Positions 22,701 to 33,920 are shown, counted from the stretch's first letter. The stretch: DNA of 64,000 nt from Notospermus geniculatus (GCA_002633025.1 NMRB01001248.1:1-64000); one strand, 5' to 3'. The notes: a model not told the origin generated them from the sequence alone. Numbers and translations are program-made.

Positions 22701-24252
22701 TTCTACGTTCAGCGGGCAAGTGCAGTCTATGTGTGCCTAGGACCAAGTCAGCATACGGCGATAGATCTTTCCGCGTTTCTGGTCCTAGGTTTTGGAATTC
22801 ACTTCCATCGTCTTTCGTGTCAGCCACACACACCTTGGCATCTTCCAAATCTTCCCTAAAACTCTTCTTTTTAAACGCGCTTTTCATATCTATCCAAAGA
22901 AGAAAGCACAAAAAATGGCACACAAGGTGGTAAATATCAAGAAGTCAACTTCCAGAACTTGCGAATTTTCGACCCCAACCGGGGTCTTCCTCAGGCACTT
23001 TTCAGTTGGAGAGACCAGAAAAGACTGAGTTGAATCCCTAATGTACATGTAAGCTTACATGTAGATCTGAAGAATCCTGTACAAACAGGACAATTAAGGA
23101 TGAATAAGGTCCAAGCCCCATAAATAGGTTGCTAGACCTGACAGCAAACAGACTGTACGTAATTAGTAAACGCTTAATTAGGCTGAAAGAAAAGAACTTT
23201 ACAAAGTATGGCGTGGGCAAATTTGTGGAAAGAAGATAACATATTTGGAATGTAAAAAAGAGATACCGTAACACAATCTAGATATTTTATTTATATATAT
23301 AAAGTGTTTTCTTTTCTAATCTGGCATTTGAGACATTTCAAATGTTTTATCTTTTCATGTAAAGTGTCTCAGACCGTGCAGTCCATCAATGAGGCACTAT
23401 AAAATATGGCAAAATATTTTATTATTATTAATGCATTTACAATGCACCTATTCTTATCCCCATTATCGTGGTGTTCCGCAAATAGTGCACTGATTTACAG
23501 TGTACTTAAGTGAAGTCCCATATGGTGCTTCCACAAATAGTGCATTTACAATACACTCAAGCTTATTCGCACGACTACATTATCAAATCAATTTGGTGTT
23601 CTGTTCCGTCTTCGCATTTATACACAACTTCAAGCCCGTGCGTGGTTACACGATGTGGTTAGAAATAGCCCTGAAACTTTTTGAGTGGATGGTTTTATTT
23701 CATTCTGGTGTCTTTAACAGAGATAACAGAGAAGAAGGGCCAACGAGACGGCTAGACGAGACAACGGGATGGCTGGAGGAGCAAATGAAACGGCTAGATC
23801 AGGCAATAGAACGGCTAGCGGAGCCAACGAGACGGGTAGAGGAGGCAACGGGTCGGCTAGAGCGGGCTACGGGACAGATAGAGGAGCCAACGAGAGGGCT
23901 AGAGGAGCCAACGAGACGACTAGAAGAGCCAACGAGACGGCTAGAGGAGGTAACGGGTCGGCTAGAGCAGGCAAAGGGACGGCTAGAGGAACCAACGAGA
24001 TGGCTAGAGGAACCAGCGAGATGTTTAGAGGAGGCAGCGAGATGGCTAGAGGAGCGAACGAGACGGCTAGAGGAGCGATCGAGACAGCTAGAGGAGTCAA
24101 CGGGCTGGCTTGATGAGGCAACGAGACGGCTAGAGAGGAACAACGAGACGACTGGAGGAGACATCGAGACGATTAGAGGGGACAACGAGAGGGCTAGAGT
24201 AGGCACTGGGACGGCCCGAGGAGCCAACGAGATGGCTAGAGGAGACAATTAA
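19701..24252 (+). CDS. Ankyrin-repeat / Mab-21 (cGAS-like) nucleotidyltransferase gene 1, with heptad-repeat tail exon
   Basis: The main exon opens after a TTTCTCAG acceptor at 19700, so a 5' exon is probably missing in or beyond the gap. About eleven 33-residue ankyrin repeats (ALMNAARHGHTDIVDRLI type) run from 19930 to 21040. A linker follows, then a Mab-21-fold nucleotidyltransferase: GS and E-F-D in GSVAENTKVGVPDEFDYM near 21505-21555, and the third acid in VSVDLVP near 21855. The C-lobe has ELWCISFPHLE, AYVAAKCL and VTSYLLKTVFLHNVEDF. A 10-bp tandem duplication (CTCAAAATGG twice, 20391-20410) shifts the frame inside repeat 5. The apparent stop at 22665 overlaps a GTAAGT donor at 22664. 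The acceptor before 23721 adds, in phase, 177 residues of seven-residue repeats ending at 24252. Such enzymes make nucleotide second messengers when they sense nucleic acid; ligand and activity here are unknown. Confidence 0.75.
22682..22880 (+). pseudogene. CR1-like LINE RT C-terminal fragment
   Basis: The translated segment reads SAYGDRSFRVSGPRFWNSLP, then SSLKLFFLNALF, the same C-terminal RT signature as the 17833 element but diverged. It lies in the proposed intron of ankyrin gene 1 and is absent from the matching place in gene 2, so it inserted after the gene duplication. Confidence 0.65.
22906..23020 (-). mobile_element. Hammerhead-like unit, monomer
   Basis: On the minus strand it has CTGAGGA, an A, the GACCCCGGTTGGGGTC hairpin, GAAA, a short AATT/AGTT helix, then C and TGGAAGTTG, which can partly pair with CAACT upstream. 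It lies in the intron of ankyrin gene 1. Confidence 0.6.
23021..23720 (+). other. Rest of the proposed intron of ankyrin gene 1
   Basis: No gene is supported. From about 23560 the sequence matches the 3' flank of ankyrin gene 2 (TTCTGTTCCGTCTTCGCAT, TTACACGATGTGGT, TGGATGGTTTTATTTC), showing that the duplication extends past the apparent stop codons. The acceptor is TCTTTAACAG at 23711-23720. Confidence 0.6.
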
Positions 24253-24600
24253 TCGAGCAGAGGGGCTAACGAGACGACTAGCTGAGTGAACCAGATGGAG
24301 AAAGGAGCCAACGGAATGAGTAGGCAATGGCAGAGGGACGACTGAAGGAGCCACCAACGCGACAGGAACAGCCAGTGAGATGGGTAGCGGGGCTAACGAG
24401 ACGGCTAGAGAGCCAACAAGTTGGCCAGAGAAGCTAACAAGGCAGCTAGACGGCCAACAAGACGGCAAGAGGGACCAACAAGACGGCCATAGGGGCCAAC
24501 GTGACGGCTAGAAGGGCCAACAAGGCGGCTAGAGGGGCCAACAAGACGGCTAGAGGGACCAAAGAGACGGCTAGAGGGGCCAACAAGACGGCAGTATTAG
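23745..24600 (+). repeat. Diverged 21-bp tandem repeat, GAGCCAACGAGACGGCTAGAG type
   Basis: About forty units, mostly 21 or 15-21 bp, are rich in ACGAGACGGCTAGAGGAG. Up to 24252 the unit stays in register with the proposed tail exon and encodes EEPTRRL-like heptads with many substitutions. Beyond 24252 the register breaks and the array is non-coding. Other frames are also open because 21 is a multiple of three and the unit lacks stops. Confidence 0.85.
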
Positions 24601-24902
24601 GGAATTGAGTGGATCTGGATGGAAGAGGAAGATTTCCATCACGCGCGTGCCCGAGCTTAGTGTGGCATAACTGACTTGACCCGTTTCACAAGGTAAAATT
24701 CACATTAAAATCATAGCAGATATAGGCCTATTATTCCCAGATACTAATTTCATAGATTTGCGTAAAATAAATGGATAAAATACTAATGATAGACTCAAAA
24801 GATTATCCTGATCAAGATGCAAATGATTAAACAATTCAATTAGATGAGGAAGTAGAAAATGTAGAAAGTATCAGACTTATCTATGCAGGAATACCTTGTA
24901 CN
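24601..24902. other. Spacer before ankyrin gene 2, ends at an assembly join
   Basis: AT-rich sequence without a gene. The single N at 24902 sits where unique sequence changes abruptly into the middle of an ankyrin repeat, so it marks a contig join, and part of gene 2 is probably missing. Confidence 0.6.
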
Positions 24903-27900
24903 CGGCTCAAAATGGACACATTGACACTGTTGATCGGCTGATTGAGGCAGGAGGTGATGTCAATGCTGAAGACAAAAACAAGTGGACAGCGTTAATGAAC
25001 TCGGCTCGACATGGACACACTGACATTGTCCATCGGCTGATAGAGGCAGGAGCTGATGTAAATGCTGAAGAAGTGAACAAGTGGACAGCGCTAATTTTTG
25101 CGGCTCAAAATGGACATCTTGACATTGTCAATCGGCTGATTGAGGCAGGGGCTGATGTAACTGCTGAAAACAAAAACAAGTGGACAGCGCTAATGTTCGC
25201 GGCTCAAAATGGACACACTGACGTTATCAACCGGCTGATAGAGGCAGGAGGTGATGTCAATGCTGAAGACAAAGACAAGTGGACAGCGCTACTGATCGCG
25301 GCTCAAAATGGACACACTGACGTTACCAACCGGCTGATAGAGGCAGGAGGTGATGTCAATGCTGAAGGAAAAGACAAGTGGACAGCGCTAATGTTCGCGG
25401 CTCATAATGGACACACTGACGTTATCAACCGGCTGATTGAGGCAGGAGGTGATGTCAATGCTGAAAAAAAAGACAAGTGCACAGCGCTAATGATCGCGGC
25501 TGATAATGGACACACTGACGTTATCAACCGGCTGATAGAGGCAGGAGGTGATGTCAATGCTGGAAACAAAAACAAGTTGACAGCGCTAATGTTCGCGGCT
25601 CATGTTGGACACATTGACATTGTCGATCGGCTCGTAAGGGCAGGAGGTGATGCAAATGCTGAAGACAATGACAAGAATACAGCGCTAAAGTTGGCGGCCC
25701 AAAATGGACACATTGACATCGTTAATCGGCTCATAGGGGCAGAGGCTGATGTAAATGCTGAAGACAATGACAAGAATACAGCGCTATGGTCTGCGGCATT
25801 AAATGGACACCCTGAAATTGCCTGTCGTCTGATTGTGGCAGGAGCTCACGGAAATGTACAGGATTCATTTGGGAAGACACCACTGGCAAAAGCCTCAGAA
25901 TTCGGGCATAAAGAAGTGGTTGAAGTACTCATCGAAGCAGGAGCGAAGATTGATATCTGTGACAACAGGGGAAAAAACTGTTTATATCTGGCTGCTAAAT
26001 CTGGCCACATTCAAGTGTGTAAATTCCTGTGCAACCATCGACCAGAAATGCTGGATACGATTCACCAATTAGCGAAATCCAACGACGAAATAGTACAAAT
26101 AATTGGGATATTGTCACCTCTGAGAAAGCATAAACTGACAACTAATCTACCGAGTATAGAGAACATTGATACTCTTCGTATGTCCCTCATCTTAGCTGGA
26201 AAGGGACTCATAAATCTGATGGGGGAGGAAGGACATCTACCCTTAAAAAGTGTCATTGATTACCGGATCTTTGACAACTTATTCCAACATCATAAATGTG
26301 ATATTGTAACAAACGCTACTTCCTTCCCAGAAGATGTTGCTTCGCGTCTACCTAGAGTATCCGAGATGATCGGATGCCCTGGTATCGGTAACATTCATGC
26401 TCTACCAGATGATAAGGCAGGGCATATTGTACGCGATATAAATGATAAAGTGGAAAAAATGCTGAGATGCCCATATCCAAATCCAGAACAAAATGATATC
26501 ATCGCATGCGGAAGTGTTGCGGAGTACACGAAAGTTGGGGTGCCAGATGAGTTTGATTATATGATGACGTCACCAATAGACTCAATTGGGGATGAAATCA
26601 GAGACTTTCAACATGGTTATGTATATTATGAATTATTGAATCAAACCAAGCATTACAGCAAATTGAAACCATCAAGAGAAAGTAAGCACTATCATGATGT
26701 ATTCTGCCGTCATTTGTTTATACATCGAAATGATAATGAATTCTCATCAGTTTGTTCCGAAATAGGGTTGGTAAAAGATGGCGGCCATGCAAATACTGAA
26801 ATAAAGATCAAATGTGATCCAGAGATCGACGAGAAACTAATAGTATCCGTCGACCTCGTCCCCGTGCTTCATTTCAAAAACCAGTGGCCTGACTACCTTA
26901 TTTCACACACATGGATGATGAAGAGAGAGGAACTAAAATCTCACGGGTTCTTTCTGGTGGCCAAACCCCCGCACAAGAAGAGTGATCTTGGAAAGTGGAT
27001 GAGGGAGGACGGTCAGGAAAAACAGCGCACAGAACTCTGGCGAATCTCTTTTCCTCATCTCGAGACGATACACATTGCTAATCTCGAGCCCAGGGTGGGG
27101 GATGCATATGTCGCAGCAAAGTGTTTACGCAATCCTGATGTCTGTCGGATACTTGTGAGGGACGAGGATGGACTCCTGCATAATGCGGACAAGTATGTGA
27201 CCAGCTATCTTCTGAAAACTGTCTTCCTACACAACGTTGAGGACTTCTTATCTGAGGAGAAGAGTTTGATAGAAATGGTACACGTCATATACGCGCAGTT
27301 GGAAGGTTACCTGGCTAAGGGATTCGTGCCTCTGTTCTGGCAACCCAGTGTGAATCTTCTAGTGGGACTGAAGCTCAACTCAAAGAAATCGCTCCGTGTG
27401 GCCAGGCTAATGAAGAGGTTTGTTGATCTGTTGTATGAGAAGGAGACAGCTGAGGCTACAGCCAGTGGCAGGGAGTCCACTGCCAGGCCCGAGAGCCAGA
27501 CAACAGCCACAGCCAGAAGCAAAAAGCTGATTGCCAGACCTAAGACTAAGAGCAAAAAGAGGAGCCAAGGAACGTTTTCCAGCCTCCTCGGCCCTGTCAG
27601 CCAGCTGGGATACTTTGCCTTCGCTGAAGAAGTGGATGACACAGAAGAGTCTTGGACGGCAGCCTCGGCGTCAGGCACGAGAACCGACCACAGTCAGAAA
27701 CAGTCGAAGAATATGTAAGTACAAAAGCATTTACAATGTACTGACGCTTAATATTATTATTCCCACTGCTACAATCAATTTTGTTCTGTTCCGTCTTCGC
27801 ATACAAGCCTATGCGTGGTGAAATCCGCATCGCATTGCACCGCATGTGTTCACGCACCTTCTTTACACGATGTGGTAAGAATTAACCCTGAAACCCCCGT

Positions 27901-28598
27901 AACTGGATGGTTTTATTTCGTGCTGGTGCTTTTGCAGAATCAGAAATATTGGGAGGTATCCTCATTTACCACGACACAAACGAACGAACACAGGAACGAA
28001 ACAAAAAACGAGGCGGCAAGAAGAACCGACCAAATGGCACGAGGGGACTGCGATACCGCTAGAGACAACGAGATGGCTTGATGCGAGAACGAGACGGCTA
28101 GAGGAGACAACGAGAGGGACAGAGGAGCCAACAAGACGGCTAGAGGAGCCAACAAGACGGCTAGAGGGGCCAACAAGACGGCTAGAGGAGCCAACAAGAC
28201 GGCTAGAGGAGCCAACAAGACGGCTAGAGGGGCCAACAAGACGGCTAGAGGAGCCAACAAGACGGCTAGAGGGGCCAACAAGACGGCTAGAGGAGCCAAC
28301 AAGACGGCTAGAGGGGCCAACAAGACGGCTAGAGGAGCCAACAAGACGGCTAGAGGAGCCAACAAGACGGCTAGAGGAGCCAACAAGACGGCTAGAGGGG
28401 CCAACAAGACGGCTAGAGGAGCCAACAAGACGGCTAGAGGGGCCAACAAGACGGCTAGAGGAGCCAACAAGACGGCTAGAGGAGCCAACAAGACGGCTAG
28501 AGGGGCCAACAAGACGGCTCGACGGGTCAACAAGACGGCTAGACGGACCAACAAGACGGCTTGAGGAGCCAACAAGACGGATAGAGGGGTTTTGGTAA
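24903..28598 (+). CDS. Ankyrin-repeat / Mab-21 (cGAS-like) nucleotidyltransferase gene 2, 5' end missing
   Basis: The main exon runs 24903-27714 and begins inside an ankyrin repeat at the assembly join. About twelve repeats are followed by the Mab-21 domain. GSVAEYTKVGVPDEFDYM lies near 26508-26565, with E 13 residues after the G as in cGAS. The third acid is in VSVDLVP near 26845, and the C-lobe has ELWRISFPHLE and VTSYLLKTVFLHNVEDF. No frameshift is present. The apparent stop at 27716-27718 overlaps a GTAAGT donor at 27715. The acceptor TGCTTTTGCAG at 27937 leads, in the same phase as gene 1, to an open exon 27938-28598. That exon has no ATG and encodes about 220 residues of EEPTRRL/EGPTRRL repeats, ending in TAA. 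Close paralogue of gene 1; lineage-specific insertions in gene 1 date after the duplication. Confidence 0.8.
28093..28590 (+). repeat. Homogeneous 21-bp tandem repeat, GGCTAGAGGAGCCAACAAGAC
   Basis: About 23 units differ almost only at one A/G position (GAGGAG or GAGGGG). They are far more uniform than the array behind gene 1, so this array expanded or was homogenised recently. It lies inside the proposed tail exon of gene 2 and stays in register across its whole length. The minus strand is also open (LAVLLAP heptads), which I treat as a by-product. Confidence 0.9.
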
Positions 28599-29260
28599 TG
28601 TATATCTAGCTGTCAGGTGCAGTGTAGTTGCATGACGTACAGCAAGTATGGGGGGGGGGGGCACTTTCCACTTATCATGCACCACTCGGTGACACTGTAT
28701 TACATTGTATTGTATAGAATTGTGTTGTTTTGTATCATTTTTCTTTGCATCATATTGTATTGATTGTGGGGCATATTTTGTGTTGATAGTGTATTGGATA
28801 TTGCACTGTATTTTGTCATGTTTTATTGCAGAGTTGTATGTAGACTTCTTTTGTGTTGCTTATTGTGTTGATTGTATTTATTTGTTCGCCATTGACAGTG
28901 CAGTATCGTTTTGTATTTTGTTTGTGATAACAGTAAAACACCTTGCACAAACAACACCGACAAGTAGGCCTATACTAAGTGCCCATCGATTTAATTTTCT
29001 TAGGGCCGTATTCACGGGTCGCACTTTAGCCTAAAGTATAGCTTAAGTAAGACTTTCTCTATGCTTGAAGCATTGAGAAAAGTCTGACTTTAATGAAAGT
29101 GTGGCCTGTGCATACCCTAGTTAGTATAATTCCTCCAAGGTCATTGCAATGTAACACCTTCACTGAAAATCAGTGTTGGGCATTGAATAGTCAGGTGTGA
29201 TACATTGTAGAATCTAATGCCCCGTCTTCCTGATGTCCCTCCCCCCCCGTCTTCCTGATG
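28599..29260. other. Low-complexity and MITE-like spacer
   Basis: It holds a poly-G run at 28650-28660, a TTGTATTGTATT-rich stretch at 28690-28930 and the terminus-like GGGCCGTATTCACGGG at 29004. Two diverged copies of CCCGTCTTCCTGATG abut the gap. No gene is supported; the 109-codon frame at 28705 is low complexity. Confidence 0.5.
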
Positions 29261-29394
29261 NNNNNNNNNNNNNNNNNNNNNNNNNNNNNNNNNNNNNNNN
29301 NNNNNNNNNNNNNNNNNNNNNNNNNNNNNNNNNNNNNNNNNNNNNNNNNNNNNNNNNNNNNNNNNNNNNNNNNNNNNNNNNNNNNNNNNNNNNN
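29261..29394. other. Assembly gap (134 N)
   Basis: Run of N next to a short tandem repeat. Confidence 1.
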
Positions 29395-29767
29395 TTAGAC
29401 TGGTACCCGATCCTAACTATTTTACATCGGGCTTTTGCATATGTTAGGACCGGGCGTGCCTACCGCCTTCGTGCCTCTGATTGGTCGGTGCTGGCGCAGG
29501 TGGTAAGTATGTGAACTATTATGTTGATAGATTTTCTATTTTTAACATGGAAAACCCCCGGCGTGATTGGTGAATTTCCTGGGTCAAAGGTCGGTCACCT
29601 TCTATCTGCATTCTGGTACGTCAGCCGTATTGAGAATTGAATAAATTTACATAATTTACATAAAATTTTCAAGTGACGTCACTGTCAGAATTCCTCCACA
29701 AATGGCGGCCACGACTGGTCCTACCATTCAAAAGCGACACCATCGGTAGGACCAGGTACTAGTCTAT
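29395..29767. mobile_element. TIR element with TAGACTGGT termini, left edge at gap
   Basis: TTAGACTGGTACCCGATCCTA at the left is approximately inverted at the right (GGTAGGACCAGGTACTAGTCTA). The terminus resembles that of the element at 57718. No coding content. Confidence 0.5.
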
Positions 29768-29769
29768 TA

Positions 29770-30990
29770 TTAAATAAGACCCGACTTGCGCTTCCATTAC
29801 TGGATTGATTTGAGGTTAGTAAGTTCGGCTACAGATGGCGATACGTGGAGTGAACCCATTGTCCTGGTACTTTTGAGCATGCGCAATGTCGCAAGCGATC
29901 TTAAGCCACCTGTAGCCGAACATAATACTACAATTAGACCCGGACTTATTGCCATTCCACTTGAGAAAACACCGGTGTTGATCCGCATCTAATTTAGATT
30001 CGGAGCATAGGTAGGCTTACTCGGCTATGTTATCCGAGCTTAATAGAGCCGCACCTAGAACCGGACTTATTAAACAAGGACACCTTGTAATGGAAGCAGA
30101 ATAAGCCCGGACAACTACCGGCATTTTCTGTAATGGAAGCGCAGCTGATGTGTGAGAAGTAAACAAGCAAATGCCAGCTCAAATTAGGGAGTTGGTGAAT
30201 ATCAGAAGTACATGTACCTCCCACGAGTTCCTTTATTATAATAAAGGAAGAAGAGGGAAGAAATCATTCGGTATTTGTGTACAATAATGTGATTTAATTG
30301 TTTGATCGTGTAATATCAAGAATTATTCTTGGTAATATGTAATATGTAAAGATAAGACAATTTCACTCATTTGTATTTCCGCATCACTTCACAGAAAGAA
30401 AAAACGATCTCATCTCGAGATAAAATGAATCTCCAACTCAGCTCGTGTCCCTAAAATGAAAAACTGGGTCTCCACGAGATGACCGGGGAGATGACATTGT
30501 CTCCAACTGGTTAAAATGTTCTCAGCTGTTTCCACCGGATTGTCTGTTGTCTCAAATCAAATAAACAAGGATGTCTCCATATAAAAAAAGGGTTCAATTC
30601 ACACCCAGTGAGTTTCGAACCCAGGACCCTCTGATCGCAAGTCGGACACCAGAACCACCACACCAGCGAGCTCCGCATATGAGCAGATTTTGTTTCTGCT
30701 CGGTTTGTTTCCAATTTTCTCCAGCTGATGCCCTGTCCCATCGACTGGAGAACTGAGAAAACTCAAAATGAGTAGATTTTGTCTCCACTTCAGAATGAGA
30801 CTCCAGTTGCAGTTATCTCCAGTCGATGCAAGAGGGCTCCAGCCTTAGAAAACTGGTACTCATTCTCGGTTCGAGTAGCAAAGGAAACTCATTTTAGGGA
30901 CAAAATAGAGACTCATTTTATCTCGAGATGAGATCGATTTTTTTCTGTGTTGCACCAATCCACTTTTATGCACAATGCTATGTACCGATG
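29770..30990. repeat. Dispersed unit U1, copy A, with a TIR insertion
   Basis: It matches 37165-37960 at high identity over several hundred bases (GGCTACAGATGGCGATACGTG, GAGCATGCGCAATGTCGCAA, AGAACCGGACTTATTAAACA). Copy A carries an inserted TIR element at 30390-30945 that copy B lacks. No domain is recognisable in any frame. Confidence 0.75.
30390..30945. mobile_element. TIR element inserted in U1 copy A, containing a tRNA-like segment
   Basis: The termini CGATCTCATCTCGAGATAAAATGA and their complement TCATTTTATCTCGAGATGAGATCG flank about 550 bp. Within it, on the minus strand at about 30600-30665, a tRNA-like stretch has a B-box (GGGTTCGAAACTC). Comparing with U1 copy B locates the insertion between CCGCA and TTGCACCAATCC. 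Confidence 0.7.
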
Positions 30991-31304
30991 TTAAAGATAT
31001 ATGTATCACGGGTATTTTCGCGGGCCACGAAATTCATTGTTTATTTACATTTTGTTTGTTTATGTCCAGGCTTTCTTTGCCTTATGAGTAATTTGATGGT
31101 GGCATGCCCCTCTAGAAATTCTATTGTTTCCAAAAGTGTTCATTTTGGTGGGATGGCATGACCTATTCATATTCAGGCTTGACGGCAACACGACAGATGA
31201 CGCACTTAGGCGTTTTATTACAGAGAAAGGTTTGAGGTGAAAAAACTTGAACAGAAATCAAATGACAAGGCTTTGTACAAATCGTACAGGCTGTCGGTGC
31301 CTAA

Positions 31305-31537
31305 AGCCTAGTTTATACTTCGACGCACGACCATCGGCGTCCGACGCGCGATCAAAATCTGGACGCCGACCTAATGAAGTAGGCTAAAGCCTAGTTTATA
31401 CTTCGACGCAAGACCATCGGCGTCCGACGCACGATTAAAATCTGTACGCCGACATAAGCCTACTTCATTAGGTCGGCGTCCAGATTTTGATCGTGCGTCG
31501 GACGCCGATGGTCTTGCGTCGAAGTATAAACTAGGCT
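31305..31537. mobile_element. Foldback element, AGCCTAGTTTATACTTCGACG family, copy 1
   Basis: Inverted arms of AGCCTAGTTTATACTTCGACG ... CGTCGAAGTATAAACTAGGC enclose an internal direct duplication of the arm start, near 31386. The same family interrupts the LINE at 35848. Confidence 0.8.
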
Positions 31538-33008
31538 TTTGTCGCAGTTTTCAAGCTTGTTCGATGGTAGTATGTGGCCAGAAGGTGTTAGGGTTAGGAA
31601 GTACTTTGCTCCAGCAAAGGAGTTTGACAATGACGAACAGTAATGATGGTGACCTATGGACCTTACTTTCTTCTTCTTATGAGTGTACTTAATTTTACCT
31701 CATATAACAGTTATGGGCACGGTGCTGGCCGAAAGGACTACATCAGAGACTTAATGGGAATTGTAATTTTTTGACGTTGCAAGAACACTGGTTATGGGAA
31801 AAGCAGTTTTGTGCATTTGCAAGCGAGATAGGGAGAAATGTGACTATGCATGGAGTGTCTGGTATGGATTGTGAATTTTTGGTGCATGGTAGACCTCATG
31901 GTGGGGTGGCCATTGCTTGGCAGGCCAACTTTAAGGGAGTTGTAGCTCCTGTTGCATGGGTGTCTAAAAGTGTCTGTGGTGTTACTGTGAAGTTGAATGA
32001 ACTTGATAATTATATTATTTTAGTAAATACATATATGCCTACTGAGAGTAATGGTCAACATCTGGCTGAATATCATAATACCCTTAGAGAAATTTCTGCC
32101 CTATTGCAGGGACATGAGACGCCTTATGTAATCATAGGTGGGGATATCAACACCGATGTTAACAGGATGAATTCTAATTTTAGAAGAGCTTTGTTGGAGT
32201 TCATGGAAGAAGAAAAGCTGTTATTTGCAGTGAACCATGTTGTCGCACAAGTTGATTACACTTTCGAGAGTAAAGCAAACGGCAGTAGGTCATTGATTGA
32301 TCATTTTTTGATATCTGAGAGTGTGTATGAACAGATTGATACTTACAAGGTTTTACATCAGGGTCAAAACTTGTCAGACCATTCGAGCTTGCATCTCGGT
32401 ATAAGAGTTCCGCAACTGAATCTTGAATATCCCATGGTAAACTCACGTGGGCAAAAACCATCGTGGGATAAAGCTGAATTAACTGATATCGAGAACTATA
32501 AGCTTTTGCTTGACGATGCTCTAAGTGAGATTGAGATTCCTCATGAGACTTTGAATTGTAGAAATCATTTATGCGTGGAACATAATGAGCAAAATGAACA
32601 ATTTCATGACGCTATCGTGGACGTGGAGTCATGCTTGTATGCCTGTGAGGCTACAATTCCGAAAACCAATCCAACTAGACCGAACACTGTCCTGATTAAA
32701 AATACTAGGACAGACGCAAGCAAATGCATAAAACCATCATGGCGCCCGCTGGTCTATATTTAGTTCCGGAGCATGCATTGCTGTAGAATGCTGTAGAATG
32801 ACGTCACGAGCCGGAATTCCGGCTCAGATCGAATGCAAGCTGCCCAGAAGACCGGGTACCAGTCTACAATCCAACAAGGCGCTCTAATGGTCTGGCTAAC
32901 TGGAATGATGAGGTTAAAGAGCACAAGGCATGGTATATGGGTAGAGAATGGGCGTCCTTATAATGGTGTCGTGTATCGCAGGCCGGAGTGGACACAATTC
33001 ATATTTAA

Positions 33009-33223
33009 TGTCCCCATTAAATCACGAATTAATATCCACATAAAATCGACCAATCACAGATAAGGACTTTTGGACGGATGTGAGTGTTCTCGATCGCTTC
33101 CGTCCACAATTCCATCGCGGATTTTTGGACGGAAGCGATCGAGAACACTCACATCCGTCCAAAAGTCCTTATCTGTGATTGGTCGATTTTATGTGGATAT
33201 TAATTCGTGATTTAATGGGGACA
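33009..33223. mobile_element. Near-perfect palindrome with 98-bp arms inside the LINE
   Basis: Left arm 33009-33106 (starts TGTCCCCATTAAATCACGAA) and right arm 33126-33223 (ends TTCGTGATTTAATGGGGACA) are inverted copies around a 19-bp loop. Related A/T-rich units with GTGGACATAAA and its complement continue to about 33345. It has foldback-element structure without coding content. Confidence 0.85.
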
Positions 33224-33920
33224 TAAAATACTAATTTATATGGACATTAAATAAGTAGTGCGATTTTATATCCACATTAAAAACTCACCTGCGATTGGTT
33301 GATTAAGTGTGGACATAAATTCTTGATTTATTGTGGATAATCGGAATTCTCCAGCCTGCGATAGTCGTGGCAGATACATGTATACGCCCGCGACGCACGA
33401 GGGCGGGGTACCATTACGCAGTCAGAAGGGCCAAAAGTAATAAAGATAAATCTGCGGCTGACAAGTTAGCCATGAATATGGAGAATAGTGATAGGAGAGA
33501 GTTCTGGAGAGAGGTAAATAAAATCAAGAAGGGTAACAGTACTTTACCGAACACTATGGACAATGTAGAGGGGGAGGAAGCCATTTGTGGAGTGTTTGTG
33601 GAAAAATTCAAACGCATTTATAGTTCGGTGTCATATCACGACGCTGTCATGGTGTCATTGATGCATGATATAGAGCGTAGTGTTAGTGATAAGTGTTGTG
33701 GTAATGAGGAACGTCACATAATTACAATTGACGACGTAGTTCAAGGTATGAGGAAACTTAAAGGAGATAGACGCCGAAGTTGTAAACAAGCTGGTTTGTT
33801 TACAAATATGGTCGGCAAACTAGTTTTATTCCTTCGGGTGGCAGCACCCGTGATCGTTAGACTGGTTCCCGGTCTGATGCAACTCACGGTGTCAGGTCAA
33901 CTCGTAACCAGGTCGACTCG

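Noticed and set aside
27940-28575. 211-codon minus-strand frame of LAVLLAP repeats, apparently membrane-like
   Set aside because: It is the antisense of the 21-bp tandem array. Open frames on both strands follow from a stop-free unit whose length is a multiple of three. The plus-strand frame is favoured by the conserved splice sites.
28705-29034. 109-codon Cys/Phe-rich hydrophobic frame
   Set aside because: It derives from a TTGTATTGTATT-type low-complexity stretch, with no signal or domain organisation.
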